Shown piece after piece: positions 8,690 through 16,478 of a stretch of 64,000 nucleotides of DNA. Where the stretch lies: contig JAJPIT010000050.1 in assembly GCA_021324615.1 (NCBI GenBank), positions 1 to 64,000 on the forward strand. Reading direction: 5' to 3'. The stretch's first letter is position 1. Every line of letters starts with the position of its first letter. The notes below the pieces were generated by a model. That model worked only from the letters and a program-made list of their open reading frames with translations. It was not told the origin of the DNA and made no database searches. The translations under genes were made by a program, and so were the position numbers. The DNA is from Terriglobia bacterium. GTDB lineage: Bacteria > Acidobacteriota > Terriglobia > Bryobacterales > Bryobacteraceae.

Positions 8690-9898
8690 CTATTCGTAGC
8701 GCAGCGCTTCGGTCGGATTCAGCCTGGCGGCGCGGTTGGCCGGCAGAATGCCAAACACCAGACCGACCAGCAGGGAAACCGAAAAGGACACCGCAATCGA
8801 CAGCGGAGAGATGGGAATCTGGAGCTCGTCGGTGAAAAACTGCACGCTCAGCGGGATCGCCACGCCGATCAGCGTTCCCGCCAGCCCGCCGCTCAGGCTG
8901 ATGAGCACCGCTTCGGCCAAAAACTGCTCCAGGATGTCGCGCCGCGCCGCCCCCACCGCCATGCGCAGGCCGATCTCGCGCGTGCGCTCGGTCACCGTGA
9001 CCAGCATGATGTTCATGATCCCGATGCCGGAAATGATCAGCGCGATGGCCGAAACCACCACCAGCACCACCGTCAGGATGTCGCCGATGGTGCGCGCCGC
9101 CGCCAGAATCGCGCTCAGATTGGCCACCGAATAATGCGCCCCCGGACGGTGGCGCCCTTCCAGCAGTACGCGGACCGCGTTGGTCAGCGGCTCCACGTCG
9201 CTCACGCTCCGCGCCTGTATATACAGAGGATCGATGCGCTCAATCTGGGCGAAGTAGCGGAGCACGGTGATGGGGATCATGGCGTTCTCCCCGGTCAGTT
9301 CGGTCAGGCTGAAGGTGTCGATGCGTTCGCGGAACACGCCGATTACCGTGAATTGCAGCCCGTGCAGCTTGATGGTTCTGCCGATCGCCGCCTCGGCGCC
9401 GCCGAACAGCTTTACCGCCAGCTTCTGCATCAACAGCGCGACATGATGGCGCTGGGCGACGTCGCTGGCGTCCAGATACCGCCCGGAAAGGAGCTGGAGG
9501 TTGCGCACCACCGGATAAAATTCGTCGGTGCCGATGATGGCGACGTCCTGTTCGCGGCCGTTCACCCACATGCGGTCCATGCTGTTCATGACTCCGGTGG
9601 CGGCCACGATCCGCGAGGCGAACTTTTCGCGCACCGCCTCCACGTCGGCGAGCTTGACGAAATCGGCATCGGCCGTGGCGATCGCGCCGTTGTTGCCCGA
9701 TTCGTACTGCGCGTAAATCAGATTGGAGCCGACGCGCTGGATCTCTTCCAGGATCCGGTTCTTCCCCACCAGCGAAATGGTCACCACCAGAATCACGCTG
9801 GCGTTGCCGATCACCAGACCCAGCCCGGTCAGGAAGGCCCGGATTTTGTTCGCGCGCAGCGCCTCGATGCTGGAGCGCAGCGCTTCGCGGTGAAACAT
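8690..9898 (-). CDS. MacB/FtsX-type ABC transporter permease
   Basis: A 402 aa permease of the MacB type: a first transmembrane helix near residues 20-45 (RANKIRAFLTGLGLVIG), a MacB periplasmic core domain from about 50 to 260, and three C-terminal helices between about 275 and 395 (FtsX domain). Such permeases power lipoprotein, peptide or drug export with a separate ATPase and a periplasmic adaptor. Neither partner gene is adjacent. The next gene upstream in the transcription direction is a TPR protein 22 bases away, so the permease is probably the distal gene of a two-gene unit and uses an ATPase encoded elsewhere. Confidence 0.9.
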   Translation of the reverse strand: MFHREALRSSIEALRANKIRAFLTGLGLVIGNASVILVVTISLVGKNRILEEIQRVGSNLIYAQYESGNNGAIATADADFVKLADVEAVREKFASRIVAATGVMNSMDRMWVNGREQDVAIIGTDEFYPVVRNLQLLSGRYLDASDVAQRHHVALLMQKLAVKLFGGAEAAIGRTIKLHGLQFTVIGVFRERIDTFSLTELTGENAMIPITVLRYFAQIERIDPLYIQARSVSDVEPLTNAVRVLLEGRHRPGAHYSVANLSAILAAARTIGDILTVVLVVVSAIALIISGIGIMNIMLVTVTERTREIGLRMAVGAARRDILEQFLAEAVLISLSGGLAGTLIGVAIPLSVQFFTDELQIPISPLSIAVSFSVSLLVGLVFGILPANRAARLNPTEALRYE

Positions 9899-9920
9899 CA
9901 GCGGCTGCCCCGGCTCTCCC

Positions 9921-10787
9921 TCACGACCCGGCTCCGATCTTCCGCAGAAGCGCTTCGGCCTGCTCGCGCGGCGGATCGTCGGGCGTCAGCGGCGCCCGCA
10001 GATATCTTTCCAGAAGCTCCCGCGCCTGGCCCAGATTGCGCCGCGCCTTCACGTATACGCTCGCCCGCTCAAACAAAAGCTGGGGGTCATCCGGAGCCAG
10101 ATGCGCGGCCTTGTCGAACATCGCCTCGCTCTCTTTATAGCGGCCGCGCTTGGCCAGATATTTCCCGAGGGCGATGAACCGCCCCACCTGCTTCGGCGCC
10201 AGCTCCGCCGCCCGCCGCAACTGGTCCTCGGCCGCGTCGTACTGCTTGCGCTTGTCGTCGATGAGGGCGCGCGCGTAGTGGCCCTCGGCCGGATCGGTTT
10301 TGGAGATGAGATCGGCCAGGGCCTCCGCCTTCTGCATCCCTCCGCCCAGGAAGTTCGGCGCATCCAGATAGTAATCGAGCAGATCGCCGGTGGCGTCTCG
10401 ATTCGCCGGATCGAGCTGCACGCTCCGCTCCAGCGCCTGCCGGGACTTGTTGGCGTAGCCCGGCGCGGTGAACGGATTGGCCGTCTCCGCCCGCCGGCCG
10501 TAGGCCCGGCCCAGCCAGTGCAGAATCCGGGCATTGTCCGGATCGAGCGCTAAAGCCCTTTCCAGCGCCTCGGTGGACTTTTTGTAATCCCCCAGCATGA
10601 AGTAATTCTGCCCCATCAGTTGCAATGCGGCGGCGCTTTTGTGGGACTCCGAAGCCAACACGGCCAGCGACTCGCGGTATTGCGTGCGCTGGAACAGCTC
10701 GCGCGCCTGATCCTCCACCGAACCGCCCGCGGCCAGCCCTGCCGCCACCGTCAGAATACAGACAAGCCTCATCGGTAAACGCAACAA
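9921..10787 (-). CDS. Exported tetratricopeptide-repeat protein
   Basis: An N-terminal hydrophobic segment (about residues 6-21) looks like a signal peptide. It is followed by TPR-type helical repeats, with ALERALALDPDNARILHWLGRAYG near 75-100 and further copies to about residue 270. TPR proteins act as binding scaffolds; no catalytic motif is seen. Start choice: TTG at 10787 is 6 nt after a TAGACT hexamer (10794-10799), consistent with a leaderless transcript. ATG at 10772 is an alternative that also leaves a signal peptide. It probably forms a transcription unit with the MacB-type permease 22 bases downstream. Confidence 0.82.
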   Translation of the reverse strand: MLRLPMRLVCILTVAAGLAAGGSVEDQARELFQRTQYRESLAVLASESHKSAAALQLMGQNYFMLGDYKKSTEALERALALDPDNARILHWLGRAYGRRAETANPFTAPGYANKSRQALERSVQLDPANRDATGDLLDYYLDAPNFLGGGMQKAEALADLISKTDPAEGHYARALIDDKRKQYDAAEDQLRRAAELAPKQVGRFIALGKYLAKRGRYKESEAMFDKAAHLAPDDPQLLFERASVYVKARRNLGQARELLERYLRAPLTPDDPPREQAEALLRKIGAGS

Positions 10788-10887
10788 AAACCTAGTCTAC
10801 TATCTTCGATGCGCGGCGGGAAAGAAGGGATACGGAAAATCCCGTCCGAATCCGCTTCCCATACCGCGCCGGAGCAACGCCGTTGCC

Positions 10888-11301
10888 CTAATTGGGCAGT
10901 TTCGATAACTTTTTGCGGATTTCTGCGGCGTTTTTGGCGCCGGGCGAGAGCTCCAGATATTTTGCGTACGCCTGGCGCGCGCCTTTGCCGTCGTGCAGCT
11001 TCTCATCGGCCTCAGCCAGCTTTAAAAACGCCTCTGCCGAGCCCGGATCCCACTTGGTCGCTTCCAGGTAACGCGAGCGCGCCGCCTGAAGCTTTCCCTT
11101 CTTGAAGTAGTAATCTCCGGCGACGACGTTCTTTTGCGCTTCGATCGGATTGAGCGTGTACTCTTTCGGTTTGACGGATTCGTCTTCTTCGGGCGGCTCC
11201 TGTTGCTGCTGCTGCGCCGGCGGAGTCTTGGGGGGAGCAGGCGGCTGTTGCGCCGACAGCGCCGTGCCCAGCAGCGCCAACGCCCAGCGGATCCTCGCCA
11301 C
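10888..11301 (-). CDS. Small exported TPR-like protein
   Basis: A 137 aa protein with a short signal-like start (LALLGTALSAQQ) and a Pro/Gln/Glu-rich linker (about 20-45). Two TPR-like helical hairpins follow (NPIEAQKNVVAGDYYFKKGK and GSAEAFLKLAEADEKLHDGK). It resembles periplasmic scaffold proteins of the outer-membrane assembly lipoprotein type, but it is short and has no lipobox. Start is GTG at 11301. A TATACT hexamer at 11308-11313 ends 6 nt before it, suggesting a leaderless mRNA. It diverges from the MFS gene across a 15-bp tandem repeat. Confidence 0.72.
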   Translation of the reverse strand: MARIRWALALLGTALSAQQPPAPPKTPPAQQQQQEPPEEDESVKPKEYTLNPIEAQKNVVAGDYYFKKGKLQAARSRYLEATKWDPGSAEAFLKLAEADEKLHDGKGARQAYAKYLELSPGAKNAAEIRKKLSKLPN

Positions 11302-11304
11302 AAT

Positions 11305-11334
11305 TTCAGTATACGCATCTTCAGTTTACGCATC
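11305..11334. repeat. Two tandem 15-bp direct repeats in a divergent promoter region
   Basis: Copies at 11305-11319 and 11320-11334 read TTCAGTATACGCATC and TTCAGTTTACGCATC, with one mismatch. They lie in the 79-bp gap between the TPR gene (start 11301) and the MFS gene (start 11381). The first copy contains the TATACT element of the TPR gene on the minus strand. The pair may be a repeat operator or a simple duplication. Confidence 0.7.
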
Positions 11335-11380
11335 CGGGCGGCTCCGGCCGGCGGGCGCCGCTGCGCTACACTTTGTAGGC

Positions 11381-12607
11381 GTGACCCGGTACTGGGTGGT
11401 GCTGCTGCTGCTGGTGGCTTCCGGTCTGCTGAACTACGCCGACCGCGCCAATCTCTCGGCCGGCGCCACCGACATCCAGCGCGAGCTGCAACTGAGCAAT
11501 GATCATCTCGGCCTGCTGCTTTCCGCGTTTTTCTGGACCTACGCGCTGGTGCAGCTCTGCTACGTCGCCGGATGGCTGGCCGACCGCCTGCATGTCTGCC
11601 TGGTGCTGGCCTGCGGCGTCGCTCTGTGGTCGGCGGCAACGGCGGCGACGGGACTGGCCGGATCATTCGCCGCGTTGTTCTCGCTGCGGCTGGTGCTGGG
11701 GACAGGGGAATCGGTGGCCTATCCATCGTATTCGCGGATTCTGGTGAGCTGTTTTCCGGAGCATCGCCGCGGGCTGTCGAACGCGGCCATCGACGCCGGC
11801 ACCAAGCTCGGACCGGCGGCAGGAACCCTGCTCGGCGGATTGCTGATCCCCGCCTTTGGATGGCGCGTGTTTTTTCTGGCCCTGGGGACCGCGGGATTGA
11901 TGTGGGTGGTCCCCTGGCTTGTGTTTATGCCGCGCGGCAAAAAGGTCTCTTCGGCCCACGATCCCAACTCCCCGCATTTGGCGCGGATTCTCTGCTGCCC
12001 CAAGGTTTGGGTGACCGCCGCGGGGCTGTTCTGCTCCAACTATTTCTGGTACTTCCTCATCACCTGGCTGCCGCCCTATCTTGAAAAAGAGCGGAACTTC
12101 CCGAAAGCCCGGATGGCGGTAGCGAGCTCGGCGTCATTTCTGGCGATCGCGCTTTCCGCGTTGATTTCCGGATGGCTCTCCGACCATCTGATTCTGCGCG
12201 GCAGCGCCGCCACGCGGGTGCGCAAGGGCTTTGCCGGATGCGGCCTGATTCTTTCCACGCTGCTGCTGCCGGTAGCCGTCATCGACAACGTGAATCTTGC
12301 CATGACGCTGCTGCTTGCCGCCTGCATTGCCTTCGGGATGTATACCGGAAATGTTTATGCGATCACCCAGACGCTCGCCGGCCCGTCCGCCGCGGGGCGA
12401 TGGACCAGCATTCAGAATGGCGTTGGTAATCTTGCCGGAGTCGCGGCGCCGTGGTTCACCGGCTGGGTGGTCGACCGCACCGGACACTTCCTCCCCGCGT
12501 TTCTAGCCGCGGCGTGCCTGGCGCTGGCCGCGGCGGCGCTGTTCACCCTCGCTCTCGGCAAGCTGGAGCCGGTGGATTTTCAAGCCGAAAAAGTTCTCAG
12601 TTCCTAG
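11381..12607 (+). CDS. Major facilitator superfamily transporter, anion:cation symporter-like
   Basis: A 408 aa permease with about 12 hydrophobic helices. The motif NYADRANLS in helix 1 and the loop GWLADR resemble the ACS group (organic anion/proton symporters such as glucarate, galactonate or hexuronate transporters). GTG at 11381 is chosen because the conserved first helix begins a few residues later. The frame stays open upstream, but that part encodes an implausible Gly/Cys-rich low-complexity stretch. TACACT at 11367-11372 lies 8 nt before the GTG. The substrate is unknown. The gene ends 11 bases from the convergent cupin gene. Confidence 0.88.
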   Translation: MTRYWVVLLLLVASGLLNYADRANLSAGATDIQRELQLSNDHLGLLLSAFFWTYALVQLCYVAGWLADRLHVCLVLACGVALWSAATAATGLAGSFAALFSLRLVLGTGESVAYPSYSRILVSCFPEHRRGLSNAAIDAGTKLGPAAGTLLGGLLIPAFGWRVFFLALGTAGLMWVVPWLVFMPRGKKVSSAHDPNSPHLARILCCPKVWVTAAGLFCSNYFWYFLITWLPPYLEKERNFPKARMAVASSASFLAIALSALISGWLSDHLILRGSAATRVRKGFAGCGLILSTLLLPVAVIDNVNLAMTLLLAACIAFGMYTGNVYAITQTLAGPSAAGRWTSIQNGVGNLAGVAAPWFTGWVVDRTGHFLPAFLAAACLALAAAALFTLALGKLEPVDFQAEKVLSS

Positions 12608-12618
12608 CCGGCCGCTTC

Positions 12619-13074
12619 TCACTTCGCCGGGTGAAACGAATCCGTCCAGCGGACCTCCACCGGCTGTTCCTCGCTCTCGATACTCAGGTTTACGACCACC
12701 GGCTCCTGCCCGCTGCGCACCACGACGGCTTCCACGGGCATCTGGGGGCTGGCGTTCATTTCCTGGTGTGGAACCATTGGCGGAACATAAATAAAATCGC
12801 CGGGGCCGGCCTCGGCGAAGTACTCCAGGCGCTCGCCCCAGCGGAAGCGCGCGCGCCCGCGGACGATGTAGAGCACCGTCTCCAGTTCGCCGTGATGATG
12901 GGCGCCGGTTTTCGCGTTGGGCTCGACCACCACGGTTCCCGCCCATAGTTTCTGGGCTCCGGTGCGGGCGTAGGTGATGGCGGCCTCGCGCGTCATGCCG
13001 GGAGTTTGCGGCGTGTTCCTGTCCAGCTCGCCGGCGCGGATGACGCGAATGCCGTGGGTCTTCCAATCCGTCAT
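12619..13074 (-). CDS. Cupin-fold protein
   Basis: A 151 aa single-domain cupin. Motif 1 (GAHHHGELETVLYIVRGRARFRWG) is near residues 57-80 with three consecutive histidines and a Glu as likely metal ligands. Motif 2 (PGDFIYVPPMVPHQEMN) is near 90-107. It could be a small dioxygenase, isomerase or sensor; the sequence does not decide. Its ATG overlaps the stop of the upstream rhodanese-like gene by four bases, so the two are very probably co-translated. Confidence 0.85.
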   Translation of the reverse strand: MTDWKTHGIRVIRAGELDRNTPQTPGMTREAAITYARTGAQKLWAGTVVVEPNAKTGAHHHGELETVLYIVRGRARFRWGERLEYFAEAGPGDFIYVPPMVPHQEMNASPQMPVEAVVVRSGQEPVVVNLSIESEEQPVEVRWTDSFHPAK

Positions 13075-13526
13075 TTCGCCGCCGAGCCTTCGACGGGGTA
13101 GCCTTTATCCACCCAGTCCGTGCCGAAGTTGGTGGGGATTTCCACCACCTTGATCCTGGAGTAGCCCAGATTTTTGAGCAGCGTGTAGGCGGGCTTCATG
13201 TTGGGACAGTGATCCCAGGGGCAGCAGCCGCAGTACAGCACAATCAGCCGGTCCTTGGGAACGCCGGCCACCGCCTTCTTGAGCGGCTCCAGATCGCGCG
13301 AAGCCGGTCCGGCGTACACCGACCCGGGAATATGTTTTACCGCGTAAAGTTTTTCGAATCCGACCTGGAGAATGAGCGCGTCCATTCCCTTGAACTGCTT
13401 TGCCAGATCGCCGGGCGAGACGACCTGGGAGGGCGGCCAGGGGGGATTCACCCCGGCGCCGTTGGGCTGCTGGGCCAGGACCGCGGCGGCGAAGAATCCG
13501 CAGAGAGCGAGCGAAAAACGGTTCAT
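13071..13526 (-). CDS. Exported rhodanese-like protein
   Basis: Signal peptide about 1-18 (ending near VLAQQ), then one rhodanese homology domain. The presumed catalytic loop YCGCCPWDHCPN near residue 98 is unusually rich in cysteine (four Cys), which could support thiol/disulfide or sulfur-transfer chemistry in the periplasm. An upstream TAAGTT element (13533-13538) ends 6 nt before the ATG. The stop overlaps the cupin start. The domain is clear; the substrate is unknown. Confidence 0.82.
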   Translation of the reverse strand: MNRFSLALCGFFAAAVLAQQPNGAGVNPPWPPSQVVSPGDLAKQFKGMDALILQVGFEKLYAVKHIPGSVYAGPASRDLEPLKKAVAGVPKDRLIVLYCGCCPWDHCPNMKPAYTLLKNLGYSRIKVVEIPTNFGTDWVDKGYPVEGSAAK

Positions 13527-13559
13527 AGATCCAACTTACCTTGTTTGCTTCGCGGCCGG

Positions 13560-14171
13560 TCAATCCGCCGTCTGCGCCCGCCCGCTGATCAGAAACACGG
13601 CGACCTCCGCCGTCAGGTTCGGGAAGGCGCGGCGCTCGCGTTGGCCGGATAAAAATATCCTCCGCTCCACCAGCCACTTCTCCTTGACGGCCAGCGCCTC
13701 GAAATCGAGCACGGTCAGAAAATGGATATTCGGCGAATCATACCATTCGTAGGGAAACAGCTTCGTCTTCGGCGCGCGGCCGCTCCACAGATGGGCGAGG
13801 CGGACGCGCCAGTGGCCGAAGTTCGGGAACGCCACGATGCCGCGCTTGCCCACCCGCAGCATGCCGCGGAGGACGCGCAGCGGGTCGCGCGTTTCCTGAA
13901 GCGTCTGGCTGAGGACCACGTAATCGAACGCGCCGCCGGGATAGTCGTCAAGCGCGGATTCAAGATCGCCCTGATAGACGGAGACGCCGCGCGCGATGGC
14001 TTTTTGCGCCCGGGCGGCGGTGATTTCCACCCCGCGCCCGTCCACCTGTTTATGTTCCCGCAGCCAGGCCAGCAGCTCTCCCTCGCCGCAGCCCAGATCC
14101 AGCACGCGCGTGCCGGGCGCGATCAGCTCGCCGATGATGGCGAAGTCGCGGCGCCCGTAAACCTCAAGCAT
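13560..14171 (-). CDS. metW: MetW-like methyltransferase-fold protein
   Basis: The SAM-binding motif I ([15 protein letters not shown]) starts near residue 23. The family stretch [18 protein letters not shown] follows, and the C-terminal half carries [22 protein letters not shown], a strong MetW signature. MetW works with the homoserine acetyltransferase MetX in methionine synthesis. Here its start overlaps the 3' end of metX by eight bases, the usual metXW pair. The length of 203 aa is normal. It is probably regulated together with metX. Confidence 0.92.
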   Translation of the reverse strand: MLEVYGRRDFAIIGELIAPGTRVLDLGCGEGELLAWLREHKQVDGRGVEITAARAQKAIARGVSVYQGDLESALDDYPGGAFDYVVLSQTLQETRDPLRVLRGMLRVGKRGIVAFPNFGHWRVRLAHLWSGRAPKTKLFPYEWYDSPNIHFLTVLDFEALAVKEKWLVERRIFLSGQRERRAFPNLTAEVAVFLISGRAQTAD

Positions 14172-15216
14172 GAGTGCTCTCGAGGAAGCCGCGGATCAGC
14201 TCCGTCTGCTCTTCGGCCTCCACCAGAAACGCGTCGTGGCCGTAGTGCGACTCCAGGTTGCAGTAGGCGACGTCGCAGTTGCGGCTGCGCAGCGCGCGCA
14301 CGATCTCCTGCGACTGATAGCTGGGATAGAGCCAGTCGGAAGTGAAGCTGATCACCAGAAAACGGGTCTTGATTCCGTCGAACAGCGAGGAGAGCGGGCC
14401 GCGCTCGGTCAGGTCGAAGGAGTCCATCGCGCGGGTGATGTAGATGTAGGAGTTCGCGTCGAAGCGGTCGACGAACCGGCTGCCGCGGTATTGCAGATAG
14501 CTTTCCACCTCGAACTGGTCCGGCGCGCGCAGGCGGCGCCCGAATTTCTGGCGCATGCTCTCATCGCTCATGTAGGTGATGTGGCCGATCATGCGGGCCA
14601 CCGCCAGGCCGCGCGCCGGCGGGCGGCCGGAGTAATAATCGCCGTGGTTCCAATCCGGATCGGCCATGATCGCCTGGCGGCCCACCTCGTTGAAGGCGAT
14701 CTGCTGCGCGCTGTGGCGCGCGGTGGCCGCGATGGGCAGCGCGGCCGCCACCTGATCCGGATAGGAAACCGCCCATTCCAGCGCCTGCATTCCGCCCATC
14801 GATCCGCCCGCCACGGCGAGCAGCCGGGAGATGCCCATCGAATCGATCAGCATCTTCTGCACGCGAACCATGTCGGCGATGGTGATCGCGGGAAACCGCA
14901 TTCCCCACGGGCAGCCGGTTTGCGGATTGATCGAGCCCGGTCCCGTGCTTCCGCGGCAGCCGCCGAGCACGTTGGAGCAGATCACGAAATAGCGGTCCGT
15001 ATCGAAGGCCTTGCCCGGTCCGATCATCTTCTCCCACCAGCCGCCTTCGCCGGCCGCGTGGGCGTCGCCCGAAAAGGCGTGCAGCGTGAGAATCGCGTTG
15101 CTTCTGGCGGCGTTGAGCTCGCCGTAGGTTTCATAGGCGATCTCGACGTTTTCCAGCGTGGTTCCGCAATCCAGCGCAACACGTTCGAACGTGGCCGTAG
15201 CGGCGTGAGTGATCAT
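14164..15216 (-). CDS. metX: Homoserine O-acetyltransferase
   Basis: MetX acylates homoserine, the committing step of methionine synthesis by the sulfhydrylation route. The protein is an alpha/beta hydrolase: nucleophile elbow [12 protein letters not shown] near residue 135, Asp in SFTSDWLYP near 300, His in [12 protein letters not shown] near 330, and the family motif [10 protein letters not shown] near 80. The 350 aa length is typical. ATG at 15216 is preceded by TAAATT (15224-15229) with a 7-nt gap and no Shine-Dalgarno, so the message may be leaderless. A perfect 13-bp palindrome sits at the -35 position. Some relatives use succinyl-CoA instead of acetyl-CoA; this was not resolved. Confidence 0.94.
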   Translation of the reverse strand: MITHAATATFERVALDCGTTLENVEIAYETYGELNAARSNAILTLHAFSGDAHAAGEGGWWEKMIGPGKAFDTDRYFVICSNVLGGCRGSTGPGSINPQTGCPWGMRFPAITIADMVRVQKMLIDSMGISRLLAVAGGSMGGMQALEWAVSYPDQVAAALPIAATARHSAQQIAFNEVGRQAIMADPDWNHGDYYSGRPPARGLAVARMIGHITYMSDESMRQKFGRRLRAPDQFEVESYLQYRGSRFVDRFDANSYIYITRAMDSFDLTERGPLSSLFDGIKTRFLVISFTSDWLYPSYQSQEIVRALRSRNCDVAYCNLESHYGHDAFLVEAEEQTELIRGFLESTHA

Positions 15217-15223
15217 GGAATGA

Positions 15224-15255
15224 AATTTAAGTGTACAGCTTCATCCGTAACGGAT
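15224..15255 (-). promoter_or_regulatory. metXW promoter region with palindrome ATCCGTAACGGAT
   Basis: On the minus strand, TAAATT (15224-15229) is a -10 candidate ending 7 nt before the metX ATG. The palindrome ATCCGTAACGGAT (15243-15255; six-base arms, one-base centre) covers the -35 position, where no good TTGACA is seen. This suggests a regulator-dependent promoter. The bound protein is unknown. Confidence 0.5.
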
Positions 15256-15341
15256 TCGCAGCCTCGCAACAGGCCGCTGGCGGCGGGGCTCCGGATGTGT
15301 TGAAATAGAAGTTACCCCGCTCACCTGGAGGCTTTAGCCGC

Positions 15342-16478
15342 TTGAATCCGGCAGTCCTGGCCCTGGAAGACGGTACGGTCTTCGAGGGGATCAGCTTTGG
15401 CGCGCCCGCCGAACGCGCGGGTGAAGTTGTTTTCAACACCGCGATTACCGGCTACCAGGAAATTTTCACTGATCCGTCTTACGCCGGCCAGATCGTCGTG
15501 CTGACCAATCCCGAAATCGGCAACTACGGCGCGAACGGCTCCGATAACGAAGCCGCGAAACCGCACATCGAAGGACTCGTTGTCCGCGAGTTTTCGCCGC
15601 TGGCGAGCAACTGGCGCGCGGAGGAGACCGCTCAGCAATTCTTAATCAGCCACAACGTTCCGGTGATCGCGGGAATCGATACACGGGCCCTGGTGCGGCG
15701 CCTGCGGTCGCGCGGCGTCATGCGCGGCGTGCTGTCGGCGGCGAGGACGGACGCAAGCGTCCTGATCGAGCGCGCGAAAAATTCTCCATCCATGGCGGGA
15801 CTCGAGCTGGCGACCCGCGTTTCGACGCCGGAACCCTACCAATGGCTGGAGCCGGCCGAGCCGTGCTCGCCTTCGGATCTGGAGGGCGAAGCCGCCGAGC
15901 CGCGTTTTCACGTGGTCGCCTACGACTTCGGGATCAAGAGAAATATTCTGCGGCGTCTGCGCCAGTGCGGGTGCCGGCTCACGGTGGTCCCGGCAAGAAC
16001 CACAGCGGAAGAGACGCTGGCGCTGAAGCCGGACGGGATTTTTTTATCGAACGGTCCGGGCGATCCCGAGCCGCTCCAGTTTCAGGCCGCGCAGGTGCGC
16101 AAGCTGATCGGCCGCGCGCCGATTTTCGGGATCTGCCTGGGGCATCAGATTCTCGGGCTGGCGCTGGGGGCCAAAACGTACAAGCTGAAATTCGGGCATC
16201 GCGGCGCCAACCACCCGGTGCTGAATCAAATCACCGGAAAAGTGGAAATTACGTCTCATAATCACGGTTTTGCGGTCGATCCGGATTCGCTCGACGCCGC
16301 CAAAATCGAGATCACGCACACGAATTTGAACGACGGCACGCTGGAGGGATTCCGCCATCGCGAATATCCCGTGTTTTGCGTCCAGTATCATCCTGAAGCC
16401 GCCCCCGGCCCGCACGATTCGCGCTATCTTTTCGACGATTTTGTGAAGCTCATGGAGCAGCATGCCCCGGCGAAATGA
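15342..16478 (+). CDS. carA: Carbamoyl-phosphate synthase small (glutaminase) subunit
   Basis: CarA hydrolyses glutamine and passes ammonia to CarB for carbamoyl phosphate synthesis (pyrimidines and arginine). The N-terminal CPSase small-chain domain begins at [14 protein letters not shown]. The C-terminal class I amidotransferase domain shows the nucleophile motif GICLGHQ near residue 265 and the His/Glu motif YHPEAAPG near 350. The length of 378 aa is standard. Start is TTG at 15342, supported by a TGGAGG ribosome site at 15326-15331. It overlaps carB by 17 bases. Confidence 0.96.
   Translation: MNPAVLALEDGTVFEGISFGAPAERAGEVVFNTAITGYQEIFTDPSYAGQIVVLTNPEIGNYGANGSDNEAAKPHIEGLVVREFSPLASNWRAEETAQQFLISHNVPVIAGIDTRALVRRLRSRGVMRGVLSAARTDASVLIERAKNSPSMAGLELATRVSTPEPYQWLEPAEPCSPSDLEGEAAEPRFHVVAYDFGIKRNILRRLRQCGCRLTVVPARTTAEETLALKPDGIFLSNGPGDPEPLQFQAAQVRKLIGRAPIFGICLGHQILGLALGAKTYKLKFGHRGANHPVLNQITGKVEITSHNHGFAVDPDSLDAAKIEITHTNLNDGTLEGFRHREYPVFCVQYHPEAAPGPHDSRYLFDDFVKLMEQHAPAK

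Noticed and set aside
11150-11380. N-terminal extension of the MFS transporter
   Set aside because: The extension is Ser/Gly/Cys low complexity, lies antisense to the TPR gene, and precedes a normal first transmembrane helix that starts at GTG 11381.
15217-15341. SAM-responsive riboswitch upstream of metX
   Set aside because: The 125-base gap lacks the S-box core, and a GCTAAA-like stretch that recalls SAM-II lies at the wrong end relative to metX. With TAAATT 7 nt from the ATG there is no room for a leader RNA.
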